A stretch of 64,000 nt of DNA from Acidobacteriaceae bacterium. Lineage in GTDB: Bacteria; Acidobacteriota; Terriglobia; Terriglobales; Acidobacteriaceae. The position numbers and the translations under genes were made by a program. Positions within the stretch are counted from its first letter, which is position 1, and the number at the start of each line of letters is the position of its first letter. The notes below the pieces were generated by a model that worked only from the letters and a program-made list of their open reading frames with translations, was not told the origin of the DNA and did not search any database. Shown here one piece after another: positions 37,172 to 45,808 of the stretch. The stretch spans positions 1 through 64,000 of the forward strand of contig PLXE01000092.1 of the NCBI GenBank assembly GCA_003151335.1. Reading direction: 5' to 3'.

Positions 37172-37656
37172 ATTGCGCGCACCACTTTAGGCGGCATGCA
37201 CCACTTCAGCACCGCAGGCTTGCGCCCGTCCTTTTCGACCTTGGCTACGCCGCCCTTCTTCAGTTCGATGGCGTTCAGCGGGCTGCCACCGGAGAGAAGC
37301 TGGTTCAGGAACAGCGTCATGCTGGGATTGTGGCCGACCACCATAATCGCGTCCCGGCGGCTGTGGCGGCCAAGCAGTTCCCGGAACTTCTCATAGCTCG
37401 CCTCCGGGCGCAGCGCGGCGTCGAGGATGACCTTGTCTTCGTATCCCAGTTCGTTGGCCACCACGGCTGCGGTCTGGGTCGCGCGCCGCAGAGAACTGGA
37501 GATGATCACGTCAGGGCAGACGCCGAGCGCCGCGAGCGCACGTCCCACATCGTGGGACTGCTCGATTCCCAGCTTGTCAAGCGGCCGTTTTTCATCCTTG
37601 GCTGGGTTAACTTTCGGCTCCCCGGCGTTGGCATGACGCAAGAAATAAATGTCCAT
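37123..37656 (-). CDS. sixA: SixA-type phosphohistidine phosphatase
   Basis: A histidine-phosphatase-superfamily protein of 177 residues (E. coli SixA has 161), which removes phosphate from phosphohistidine of carrier proteins. The RHG-type motif reads FLRHANAG with His8 as nucleophile. Second catalytic His is in MVVGHNPSM near 104. The C-terminal 25 residues (QQASASSSRPKTVPK) are extra, and their codons overlap the 3' end of ppx on the other strand. Confidence 0.88.
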   Translation of the reverse strand: MDIYFLRHANAGEPKVNPAKDEKRPLDKLGIEQSHDVGRALAALGVCPDVIISSSLRRATQTAAVVANELGYEDKVILDAALRPEASYEKFRELLGRHSRRDAIMVVGHNPSMTLFLNQLLSGGSPLNAIELKKGGVAKVEKDGRKPAVLKWCMPPKVVRAIQQASASSSRPKTVPK

Positions 37657-38014
37657 GACGACTATTTTGCCCTAACCGCCCGGCGAGTGCTACGCGGGCG
37701 ATGGGACGGCAGCGCCGGAATGGCGTCCAGCGTGACCTGCTGTTTCCTCTGCGCGTCGCTCCAGGCGCAAACAACAGCAGATTCCTCGCTGCGCTCGTAA
37801 TGACAATTTTCAGAAGCGCACCGTCAATTCCAAACGACCCTGAACCGACACAGCGCCATGCATCATTCGTCACAGACAAACCCAGGCTCGCAGTGGGATG
37901 ATGGACTTGAACGCAGGCCCAGCGGAAGCCGTGTGTGCAGAGAGATTCCATCCTCCGCACTCGACTTGGACGTGGTCCTGCGCAAATTAACTTTCGAATG
38001 AGGAGGCCGCTCCC
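37657..38014. other. Intergenic region upstream of the small secreted protein
   Basis: About 358 bases with no gene. It holds one degenerate copy of the dispersed GCAGATCCCTC...ATGACAAT element (37777-37806), and a GAGGAGG ribosome site (37999-38005) for the next gene. A possible TTGGAC-16-TAACTT at about 37965-37992 could be a weak promoter. Confidence 0.45.
37777..37806. repeat. Dispersed element, copy 1 (degenerate)
   Basis: Reads GCAGATTCCTCGCTGCGCTC then GTAATGACAA. It shares GCAGAT-CCTCG and ATGACAA with the copy at 45638. The middle segment differs. Confidence 0.6.
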
Positions 38015-38359
38015 ATGAGAAAAGCAATCATTCTTCTTGGGCTTTTTGGGCTATTGGCTGCAATGCAACTTATGGCGGAGGACAAGTCCATCATCACCGT
38101 GAAAAGCGGCGAAACAAGCAATGGCGTGGTGATTCTCACCGTGCATCAGACCGCTACGTCGCAAGTGGCAGAGTCTTTCATGCTGCATTGTAATAAGGGC
38201 ATGGCGGACTGCAAGGTCCTGGAACCAGGAACTTACGTGATGGTCCGGCTCCCTAAGAATTGGGGAATGTACGACTGCGCCTGCATCGATCTTTATGCCA
38301 GTACGGCCGATCCGGCGAGCGGCGAGAAACTGGGCGAGTACTGTTTGGTCGAGAAGTAA
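38015..38359 (+). CDS. Small secreted hypothetical protein
   Basis: A 114-residue protein with a signal peptide (about 1-21, ending LMAED) and a mature part of about 93 residues with five cysteines (LHCNKG, DCKV, YDCACID, EYCLVEK). This suggests two disulfides. It has a strong ribosome site (GGAGG, 8-9 bases before ATG). No family is recognised. It is convergent with the GMC oxidoreductase. Confidence 0.72.
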   Translation: MRKAIILLGLFGLLAAMQLMAEDKSIITVKSGETSNGVVILTVHQTATSQVAESFMLHCNKGMADCKVLEPGTYVMVRLPKNWGMYDCACIDLYASTADPASGEKLGEYCLVEK

Positions 38360-38383
38360 GACCAGCACGGACCGGGCGGTCCG

Positions 38384-40054
38384 TTAGCGACTCTGCATTT
38401 CCGCTGGCTCCGCAGCGTCGTTCCAGTCCGTCTCCGATGCCGGGGGGATGAAACTCATCGCGCGTTCCGTCAGGGCGGCGATAGTCAAGCTGGGATTGAC
38501 GCCAAGATTGGCTGCGACCACCGACCCGTCGCAGACATACATGTTCTTATACCCAAAAACGCGGTTGCGATAATCCACCACGCCGTCCTCCGGCGAGCTG
38601 CCGATTACAGCGCCTCCCAGACAGTGGGCGGTACCGGGAACATCGAACAATATTTCCGGCAACATGCTCATCGCCGTGCCGCCGGCAATTCCAGCAAACT
38701 TCTGGGCAAACTCGTTGGCCTGGGGAATGAACGTGGGTACCCGCTGTCCGCGGCTGACCAGAAACTTCCTGAACGGCCAATAGATGTGCCGCTCCCAGCG
38801 CATGTCAATGTGCCCCTCGAGGGCCTGCATACAAAGCAGAATCACCGATTCCTGCGCCCATTTCACGGGTTGGAGGATGCGCAAGGTCTTGAAGGGATGG
38901 CGCAGCAACGCGACAAAGAGATTCCGAATCCAAAGTGCAATCCGCCCCGGGCCGGGACGGCCGCCCGTCAGAATCGTGGCCAGAAGGCCCATAGTGTCCG
39001 AGCCCGCTGGATACCGAACTGCTTCAATGTGGGTGTGCTCATCGATGTAAACCCCCGACCCGATGGCAACCCCTGTGGACAAGTCTTCGCTGGAATTAGG
39101 TATTCGCACCCCGATGAGCGATTCGGAATTGGTGCGCACTCGCCTGCCCAGCTGATCGCTGATCGCCGGCAAAGAGCCTTTTTCTTTCAGATGAAAGAGC
39201 AATTCCATGGTGCCCAGCGACGACGCCGAAAACACTACGCCGCGACAAGTGAAGCGCCTAGGATGCCGGTTGAAGCGGGCCGTGGACTTCACCGTACAAA
39301 CTTCATATCCACCGCTGCCGTCGTTCAGTCCATTGAGCGGCCTGACGTTTACCACTCTTGTCTCCGGGAAAACTTTGGCGCCGTGCTTCTCCGCCAGATA
39401 AAGATAGTTCTGGTCGAGCGTGTTTTTGGCGCCGTGGCGGCAACCCATCATGCAGCCGCCGCAGCCCAGGCAGGTCGTCCGCTCCGGCCCCTCTCCGCCG
39501 AAATAGGGGTCAGGAAACGTCTGCCCACCAGGCTCTCCTTCGGGAGACTGAAAGATAGCGACATGCGTCCGGTAGAACGTGTCTCCGATTCCGGCAGCGT
39601 CGGCAACCTGCTTCAGCAGATGATCGGCAGGCCCGAGGATTTTGTTCTCCGTAACCCCCAGCATTCGCGAAGCCGTCGCGTAATGCCGCGGCATCTCCGC
39701 CTTCCACTCCGCTAAACCTTGCCACGAGCCGCAGTCCCAAACCTTGTCCGGAGGCGGAAGAAGAGTGCAGGCATACGTAATCGATCCGCCGCCTACCGCA
39801 CAGCCGTGCAGAATGGTGACATGCCTGAAATAGCGCATGTTGAAGAAGCCCCGCAGCGCAAGATTAGGGCTCCAAAACCAGCGATGAATGGACCAGCTGG
39901 TACGCGGCAGGTTCTCAGGTGTCCATCGCCGGCCCATTTCCATTACCGCAACCCGGTAGCCTTTCTCCACCAGCCGGTGAGCGGTAACGCTGCCGCCAAA
40001 ACCTGAGCCGATCACGATGAAGTCAAAATCCCATTCGCCGTTGTGAGACGGCAT
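38384..40054 (-). CDS. GMC oxidoreductase (cholesterol-oxidase-like)
   Basis: A 556-residue FAD-dependent oxidoreductase. The dinucleotide fold IVIGSGFGGSVTA is at 13-25. A cysteine-rich segment, CLGCGGCMMGCRHGAKNT near 192-209, is characteristic of the cholesterol-oxidase-like branch and of some long-chain alcohol oxidases; it may bind a metal or disulfides. The C-terminal GMC motif NLGVNPSLTIAALTERAM is present. Substrate is not clear: sterols, long-chain or cyclic alcohols are possible. It is divergent from adhE across a 307-base gap, which fits a role in alcohol chemistry, but that is inference. Confidence 0.83.
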   Translation of the reverse strand: MPSHNGEWDFDFIVIGSGFGGSVTAHRLVEKGYRVAVMEMGRRWTPENLPRTSWSIHRWFWSPNLALRGFFNMRYFRHVTILHGCAVGGGSITYACTLLPPPDKVWDCGSWQGLAEWKAEMPRHYATASRMLGVTENKILGPADHLLKQVADAAGIGDTFYRTHVAIFQSPEGEPGGQTFPDPYFGGEGPERTTCLGCGGCMMGCRHGAKNTLDQNYLYLAEKHGAKVFPETRVVNVRPLNGLNDGSGGYEVCTVKSTARFNRHPRRFTCRGVVFSASSLGTMELLFHLKEKGSLPAISDQLGRRVRTNSESLIGVRIPNSSEDLSTGVAIGSGVYIDEHTHIEAVRYPAGSDTMGLLATILTGGRPGPGRIALWIRNLFVALLRHPFKTLRILQPVKWAQESVILLCMQALEGHIDMRWERHIYWPFRKFLVSRGQRVPTFIPQANEFAQKFAGIAGGTAMSMLPEILFDVPGTAHCLGGAVIGSSPEDGVVDYRNRVFGYKNMYVCDGSVVAANLGVNPSLTIAALTERAMSFIPPASETDWNDAAEPAEMQSR

Positions 40055-40361
40055 AGTGGACTCCTCTGTTGGGATTAATGCTGCGGTTATCGTGGAATTT
40101 CGATCCGCAGTTAATTATTTCACCGTTGGTGACACTCGGTTCAGTTACAGCGACCTGTTTCGTGGGTGCCCGTGCCGAATTGGAGCGGCGCATTCCCAAA
40201 ACGGGAATCACACCGAACGGGTTCGCTCGTCACTGCATCCCGGGTCTTAGGTGCCGCATTATGAAGAAGTTCCTGTTTCTCATTTTGGGAACGTGGCAGT
40301 GGGCGACCGCCAAGGAACGGCTGGGGCGCAATCGCTGGCGAATTTGAAAGGAAGTAGAAGG
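40055..40361. promoter_or_regulatory. Divergent control region between the GMC oxidoreductase and adhE
   Basis: About 307 bases without a gene. A perfect inverted repeat ATTCCC-5-GGGAAT (40192-40208) lies about 155 bases before adhE and could be an operator or a small hairpin. Candidate -35/-10 pairs are poor. The adhE ribosome site GAAAGGAAG is at about 40347-40355. Confidence 0.4.
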
Positions 40362-43010
40362 ATGGCAGAGATCGTTGCAAGCCTCAGTGAAGAACGGATT
40401 GCTTACCTGGAAGGACTGGTCAGCCAAGCCCGGACCGCGGCCGCCATCTTTACGCAATACACCCAAGAGGACGTCGATCGCATTGTCAAACCCATGGTGC
40501 TGGCTGGACTGGAACAGGCGCAATATCTGGCCCGGCTTGCCATTGAGGAAACCCGGCTTGGGGTTGTGGAAGACAAAGCCCTGAAGAACATGGTGGCCAC
40601 GGAGTTCGTTTACAACTACGTCAAAGACAAACGGACGGTTGGCACCATTCGCGAGTTTCCGGAACGCGGTGTGGTGGAGGTGGCTGAACCCATCGGGGTC
40701 ATCTTTTCGCTCACCCCAATCACGAACCCGACTTCGACCGTCCTGTTCAAATGCATCATGGCCATCAAGACGCGGAACGCGGTCATTTTCAGTCCGCATC
40801 CCAGCGCCGGGCACTGTTGCTACGAGGCGGTGCGGATCATGCATGAGGCGGCGGTGAAGCACGGCGCGCCTGAAGGCGTCTTCACTTGCCTGGAATCGCA
40901 AACTCTTCAGGACAATGCCTACCTGATGCGACACAAGGACGTCGGCCTGATCGATGCCACAGGTGGGCCGGGTATGGTTAAAGCCGCTTATAGCTCCGGC
41001 AAACCGGCCTTGGGTGTAGGTCCGGGCAATACACCGGTCTATCTGGAAAAGACGGCGGACCTGAACATGGCCGTGGTGGACATCATCACTTCGAAGACCT
41101 TCGATAACGGAACCATTTGCGCCTCCGAGCAGACGGTGGTGATCGATGACGAGATTTACGACTCCGTGCTGCAAAAATTTTCGGACCTGGGCGCGCACAT
41201 CTGCAATGAGAAAGAAACGGAACTGCTGGGACGCACTGTGATCGATCCCAAGACGGGATACATGCAGCCTCTGGCAGTCGGTCAGAAGGCCACCGATATC
41301 GCCCGCATGGTTGGCTTGTCGGTCAAGCCGAACACCAAGCTCCTGATTGCGCCGATTCAAGGTGTGGGTCGGGAATATCCACTGTCAGTCGAGAAGCTGT
41401 TCCCCGTGCTCGCCGTTTACCGGGCGAAATCGGTCAATGAGGCGCTCACGGTGTGCGTGGACGTGAATCATGCCGGCGGAATTGGACATACGGCGGTCGT
41501 TTTCTCGCGCAACGACGAGATCATCCAAAAGTTCAGTGAACTGATGAACGCGGGCCGGATCATTGTGAATTCGCCGGGTTCCATCGGAGCGTTGGGTGGC
41601 GTTTACAACGACATGGTGCCCACCTTCTCCTTTGGATGCGGGACCGGTGGGGGCAACAGCACCACCGATAACGTAAATGTGTACAACTACCTCAACATCA
41701 AACGCGTGGCGCGAAGGACGCAAGCCCATATGTGGTTCCGAGTTCCCAATCAGATTTACTTCAACATGAACGCGGTGGAGAACCTGCGCCAGTTCCCATC
41801 GCGCTCCACCGTCATCATCACCAATCCGGCCATGGAACAGATCGGCCATGTGGACACGGTCCGTCGCCACATTCCACCGGAAACTCTGGTCCACGTCTCG
41901 GTCATTCCTGACGCGGAGCCCGAAGTCAAGGTCGTGATGCAAGGAGTGGAGGCGCTCAATTTCTACAAAGCCGACCAAATCATTGCGTTGGGCGGCGGGT
42001 CGGTGATCGACGCGGCGAAAATCATGAAGCTCAAGTACGAATCGCCGGAGGCGGACCTGGAAGAACTGGCCGCGCCCTTTCTGGATCTCCGCAAGCGCGT
42101 GGTCCAGTACCCTACTGAAAAAGTTACCAAGGCGCGTTTGATTGCCATCTCCACCACCAGCGGAACGGGGAGCGAAGTCACGCCGTTTGCCGTCCTGACC
42201 AACAAGCAGCAAGGGCGCAAGGTGACACTCGCGGACTATTCGCTGAGTCCGGATGTAGCGATCGTCGATCCGCAGTTCGTCATGTCAATGCCGAAAGGCC
42301 TGACCGCCGACACCGGCGTTGACTGTTTGACCCACGCCCTGGAAGCCGGAGTGTCGATTTTCGCGTCACCCTACACCGACTCCAACGCCATGCAAGCGAT
42401 TCGCATGGTATTCAAGTTCCTGCCCATCGCTTATGAACATCCCCAGGATGAAGAGGCGCGCACCATGATGCACAATGCCGCCTGCATTGCGGCGATTGCG
42501 TTTTCCAACGCCTCGGTGGGCGTGAATCACGCGCTGGCCCATGCCTTCGGCGCGCGCTTCGGGGTCGCGCACGGTCGCGCCAACGCGCTCATGTTGCCGC
42601 ATGTCATTGCCTTCAATGCGGGCGTGCCGACCAAGTTCATGCCGTCGCCAAACCAGCGGGGATATATCGCGCACAAGAAGTATGCGATGGTGGCCGATCT
42701 GCTCGGCCTGGGCGGTAAGACGATTGAGGAAAAAGTGAAGAACCTGGAGGCGGCGACAGAACGGTTACTCGACCGATTGGCGATCCCGCGTTCCATCGCC
42801 GAGTTGGGGATTTCCAAGGAAGAATTCGAGCGTGCCATGCCCGAGCTGGTCAAGATTGCCTTTGACGATCCTTCCTGGCGATCCAACCCGCGCATGCCGC
42901 TGTTGAGCGAATTGGCCGAGCTGTTTTGGAGCGCTTATCGGGGACGGAGCCTGCCGACCGTGGCTAAGGCATCGCAACCACAAACCGCTGAGGAATGGTC
43001 GTGCGTATGA
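40362..43010 (+). CDS. adhE: Bifunctional aldehyde/alcohol dehydrogenase AdhE
   Basis: An 882-residue fusion that reduces acyl-CoA (usually acetyl-CoA) to aldehyde and then to alcohol with NADH. The aldehyde dehydrogenase half (about 1-440) has the catalytic Cys253 in TICASEQ. The iron-dependent alcohol dehydrogenase half (about 450-870) has GGGSVIDAAK for NAD and the metal ligands in DCLTHALE and NHALAHAFGARFGVAHG. The start ATG has AAAGGAAG just upstream; the frame extending to 40251 is rejected. Its last four bases ATGA overlap the STAS gene start, so the two are coupled. Normal AdhE forms long spirosomes; the linker between domains is intact. Confidence 0.93.
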   Translation: MAEIVASLSEERIAYLEGLVSQARTAAAIFTQYTQEDVDRIVKPMVLAGLEQAQYLARLAIEETRLGVVEDKALKNMVATEFVYNYVKDKRTVGTIREFPERGVVEVAEPIGVIFSLTPITNPTSTVLFKCIMAIKTRNAVIFSPHPSAGHCCYEAVRIMHEAAVKHGAPEGVFTCLESQTLQDNAYLMRHKDVGLIDATGGPGMVKAAYSSGKPALGVGPGNTPVYLEKTADLNMAVVDIITSKTFDNGTICASEQTVVIDDEIYDSVLQKFSDLGAHICNEKETELLGRTVIDPKTGYMQPLAVGQKATDIARMVGLSVKPNTKLLIAPIQGVGREYPLSVEKLFPVLAVYRAKSVNEALTVCVDVNHAGGIGHTAVVFSRNDEIIQKFSELMNAGRIIVNSPGSIGALGGVYNDMVPTFSFGCGTGGGNSTTDNVNVYNYLNIKRVARRTQAHMWFRVPNQIYFNMNAVENLRQFPSRSTVIITNPAMEQIGHVDTVRRHIPPETLVHVSVIPDAEPEVKVVMQGVEALNFYKADQIIALGGGSVIDAAKIMKLKYESPEADLEELAAPFLDLRKRVVQYPTEKVTKARLIAISTTSGTGSEVTPFAVLTNKQQGRKVTLADYSLSPDVAIVDPQFVMSMPKGLTADTGVDCLTHALEAGVSIFASPYTDSNAMQAIRMVFKFLPIAYEHPQDEEARTMMHNAACIAAIAFSNASVGVNHALAHAFGARFGVAHGRANALMLPHVIAFNAGVPTKFMPSPNQRGYIAHKKYAMVADLLGLGGKTIEEKVKNLEAATERLLDRLAIPRSIAELGISKEEFERAMPELVKIAFDDPSWRSNPRMPLLSELAELFWSAYRGRSLPTVAKASQPQTAEEWSCV

Positions 43011-43282
43011 CAAGCAATGGCGAGTGGCTTGAAATTGATGGAGAGCGTGTAGTCCAGGGCTTGCAAGCGGCCCGTGAGGCGCTGGCCAGTGCCCACAGCG
43101 ATGTGGTCCTGGATTTCTCTGCCGTGCGCCGGATCGATCCCAATGCGCTCCGGACGATGGAAAAGCTGGCCGGGTTAGCCGACGGGAAGGCCGTCAAGGT
43201 CGTGTTGCGCGGCGTCAATGTCGATATTTACAAAGTGCTCAAGCTGGTGAAGCTGACGTCGCGATTCTCCTTTCTGGCCTGA
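43007..43282 (+). CDS. STAS-domain protein
   Basis: A 91-residue stand-alone STAS domain like anti-anti-sigma factors (SpoIIAA/RsbV type). The pattern VVLDFSAVRRIDPNALRTMEKLAG covers the signature region. The usual D-S-S-G-L phosphorylation loop is changed: Asp44 is followed by Pro45-Asn46-Ala47-Leu48, so the Ser normally phosphorylated is Pro. It could not be regulated by the standard kinase. The ATG at 43007 overlaps the adhE stop (ATGA). The next gene is a WS/DGAT acyltransferase. I see no anti-sigma kinase nearby. Confidence 0.82.
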   Translation: MTSNGEWLEIDGERVVQGLQAAREALASAHSDVVLDFSAVRRIDPNALRTMEKLAGLADGKAVKVVLRGVNVDIYKVLKLVKLTSRFSFLA

Positions 43283-43297
43283 GGCTTTTGGTGGAAG

Positions 43298-43317
43298 CCT
43301 CCTGCTTCAGCAGGGGG
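43298..43317 (+). promoter_or_regulatory. Intercistronic hairpin between STAS and WS/DGAT genes
   Basis: CCTCCTGC and GCAGGGGG form an 8-base stem with one G-T pair around a TTCA loop. No T run follows, so it is not a classic terminator. It could stabilise or separate the mRNA halves. Confidence 0.45.
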
Positions 43318-43346
43318 AAGCTGGAAGCTTGGAAGAGGTAGCTGCT

Positions 43347-44954
43347 ATGACGAACGGAAACGGGAACAATTCCTTCTCCTGGGGCGATGCGCTGTTTCTG
43401 CATATCGAACGCCCAGGCCAGCCGCTCAATATCGCGGGCGTCAGTATGTTCGAGGGCGAGATAAAGCTCGCGGACCTCCGCGCATTTGTCGAATCGAAGC
43501 TTCCGCTGATTCCCCGCTATCGTCAGCGTGCGGTGCCTTCTCCTTTCGATTTCGGCCTTCCCACTTGGGAGTTCGACCCGCAGTTCGACATTCGGAACCA
43601 CGTTCGAGAAGTGAAACTCAAGCACGGGACGGAGGACGAACTCAAGGCGCTGGCCGGCAAAATCGTGAGCCAGAGCTTGGACCGGCAGCGGCCACTGTGG
43701 GATTTCACTCTGGCGCGTCTGAAAAGTGGGCGCACCGGAATGGTGACTCGAATTCATCACTGCCTGGCGGACGGAATTGCCGGCGTGGGCGCGATGAATG
43801 TCATCCTGGATGCCTCCCCGAACCCGCCTCCGGTCTCGCGGAAGCGATTGAAGGCGACACCTCCTCCGACGCCCAAGGATGCCGGAGCGGCCCTGCTGGA
43901 CGGGCTGGCCAAGTCCTACCTCTCGCTGTTCAACGGGGCACTAACTCTGCATTCGGGACTGATGAACATGGCGGAGCAGGCGGTGGCCGATCCGGCAGGC
44001 GCACCGGCCGAGCTGCTTCGTGTATTGTCTGAGCTGGCTGCGCCGGCGGAGCGGTTGCCTTTCAACGTGATCTGCAACGGGCCGCAGAAGTTTGCCTGGA
44101 CCGAGGTCCCGCTCGCCGACATCAAAGCGATCAAGAACAAGTGCGGAGGGACGGTGAATGATGTCGTCCTGGCGACGGTGACTATGGCGTTTGGCCGTTA
44201 TGTCGCGCACCGCGGCGTTGACCTGACCGGGCGATCGCTGCGAGTTGTGGTTCCGGTAAACGTGCGCGGCAACGGAGATGCCAAGGAACTGGGAAATCAA
44301 ATCTCCTTCGTGCCGGTGCCGCTCCCGCTGGACCTGCGCGATCCCGTGAAGTTGCTGGCCGTGGTGACGGAACGAGTGGAGTTCCTCAAGCACGCGCGGG
44401 CGGCCGAATTTGTCGGCTTACTGGGCGGGCTGTTGGCAACTCTGCCCAATGCTTTCTGGAAAAATATTGGACCCGTGGCCAGCCAACTGCCGCTGAGCCT
44501 GTGCAATATCATTTGTACCAACGTCCCGGGCCCGCAGATACCGCTCTACCTTATGGGGCACAAGATGCTGTCCTGGTATCCGTGGGTGCCGATCGGCGGC
44601 TTGATGGGCATTAATTGCGCCATCCTCACCTATAACGGCACCGCGTTTTTCGGCTTTACCGGCGATGTACACGCGGCGCCCGACCTCGAGCGCCTGGAGA
44701 AGTTCGTGGATGAGAGTTTTGCTGAGTTGCGTGCAGGTGCCGACACCGCAGTGGAAGCCAAGCCGGAGGTGCGCACGCGCGCGCGGCCGCACGCAGAGAT
44801 TCCGGTGGGGCATACGAAGACTCGCCTCTCGAAGAAGCCGACGGTTCGCAGGAAGTCGTCGCCAAAAGGTGCAAGCGCCCAGCCGGGGGCACCGGTTGCG
44901 GCTCCGGCCAAACCGGAGAAGGAGCCGGAGAAAACTGCGGCGGTCGGCGCGTAA
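43347..44954 (+). CDS. Wax ester synthase/diacylglycerol acyltransferase (WS/DGAT)
   Basis: A 535-residue acyltransferase that joins acyl-CoA to fatty alcohols (wax esters) or diacylglycerol (triacylglycerol) for storage lipid. The catalytic HHxxxDG motif is HHCLADG at 137-143. The second conserved PLW motif is at 116-118. The NDVVLA segment near 269 is typical. The C-terminal 75 residues are a Lys/Pro/Ala-rich tail not needed for the fold. The ATG at 43347 has GAGG upstream. It follows adhE and the STAS gene by 64 bases, suggesting that the alcohol may come from AdhE. Confidence 0.9.
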   Translation: MTNGNGNNSFSWGDALFLHIERPGQPLNIAGVSMFEGEIKLADLRAFVESKLPLIPRYRQRAVPSPFDFGLPTWEFDPQFDIRNHVREVKLKHGTEDELKALAGKIVSQSLDRQRPLWDFTLARLKSGRTGMVTRIHHCLADGIAGVGAMNVILDASPNPPPVSRKRLKATPPPTPKDAGAALLDGLAKSYLSLFNGALTLHSGLMNMAEQAVADPAGAPAELLRVLSELAAPAERLPFNVICNGPQKFAWTEVPLADIKAIKNKCGGTVNDVVLATVTMAFGRYVAHRGVDLTGRSLRVVVPVNVRGNGDAKELGNQISFVPVPLPLDLRDPVKLLAVVTERVEFLKHARAAEFVGLLGGLLATLPNAFWKNIGPVASQLPLSLCNIICTNVPGPQIPLYLMGHKMLSWYPWVPIGGLMGINCAILTYNGTAFFGFTGDVHAAPDLERLEKFVDESFAELRAGADTAVEAKPEVRTRARPHAEIPVGHTKTRLSKKPTVRRKSSPKGASAQPGAPVAAPAKPEKEPEKTAAVGA

Positions 44955-45066
44955 CGGGACCTGATTGAGCGCGCTGCAGGCTATTCAACTTCCCGTTCTT
45001 GGTAGGGATGCATCTTGGCAGGGATGCACTTGACACTAACCGTTGCCGCGACCTACCGTGAACGAC

Positions 45067-45312
45067 ATGGATGTGATCCCCATCAAACCGGAACGCAAGG
45101 CCCAACTCGAGGAATACGCGCAGCGTCGCGGGCAGGATCCTGCCACCGCCCTGGATGACGCTCTGGCTGAGTATCTGGAGTGGGAGCGTCAGGATTTTGA
45201 GCAAGCTGTTGAAGGTATCCGGCAGGGCTATGAGGACGTGCAAGCCGGACGCACTCAACCCATCGAGGAAGCATTTGAAGAGTTCCGCCTGAAGCATGGC
45301 CTTCCGCGTTAA
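45067..45312 (+). CDS. ParD-like antitoxin
   Basis: An 81-residue small acidic protein. The N-terminus (IPIKPERKAQLEEYAQRRG) resembles a ribbon-helix-helix DNA-binding domain. The C-terminal half is Glu-rich (EYLEWERQDFEQA, then GRTQPIEEAFEEFRLKHG), as for ParD/RelB-like antitoxins that wrap a toxin. The 3' end overlaps the toxin gene by 17 bases, so they are coupled. GTG or TTG starts upstream are possible. Confidence 0.8.
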   Translation: MDVIPIKPERKAQLEEYAQRRGQDPATALDDALAEYLEWERQDFEQAVEGIRQGYEDVQAGRTQPIEEAFEEFRLKHGLPR

Positions 45313-45610
45313 AACCACTGCCCAAGCAAAGCGGGATTTGGACGACATCCTGGAGCGGCTGTTGTCGCAAGAGGCGGGAGAAACCGGATTGCGCTGGTTT
45401 CAGGGATTGCACCAGGCCGTCGCAACCCTAGCTGATTCTCCCCAACGCTGTGCCTTGGCTCCCGAGAGTGCCGTCTTCCCCTTCGAGGTGCGGCATCTGC
45501 TCTGCGGGCGCAGGCCCCATGTCTACCGAATTATCTTCACCATTGAAGGCAACACGGTGTCCGTTCTACATGTCCGCCATGGACGCCGCCAGCCAATCGC
45601 CAAGCCTTGA
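45296..45610 (+). CDS. ParE/RelE family toxin
   Basis: A 104-residue toxin of the ParE/RelE superfamily. The fold pattern is present: TAQAKRDLDDILERLLSQ as the helical pair, then VRHLLCGRRPHVYRIIFTIEGNTVSVLHVRHGRRQ for the beta sheet. ParE members poison DNA gyrase, RelE members cleave mRNA; ParE is favoured by the helix pattern. The short overlap with the antitoxin is the usual arrangement. Confidence 0.85.
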   Translation: MAFRVKTTAQAKRDLDDILERLLSQEAGETGLRWFQGLHQAVATLADSPQRCALAPESAVFPFEVRHLLCGRRPHVYRIIFTIEGNTVSVLHVRHGRRQPIAKP

Positions 45611-45637
45611 CCGAAGGCAGAAAAACGCGTTCCGACC

Positions 45638-45670
45638 GCAGATCCCTCGACTCCGCTCGGGATGACAATA
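45638..45670. repeat. Dispersed element, copy 2 (best)
   Basis: GCAGATCCCTCGACTCCGCT is followed by CGGGATGACAATA, directly after the toxin gene. The 37777-37806 and 61315-61352 copies match the ends with different middles. Confidence 0.7.
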
Positions 45671-45808
45671 TTGTTTTTTGTTGCCCATGAATAATCCAGT
45701 TTCAGGAGTCCTGAAACACCCACCTGTCGTATTCCGCGCGGTTTGTTTAGAATTACGCCGTACTCGTTTCATCTGGAAGAACGCTCGCATTTCTTGAGGA
45801 GGCCTCCT

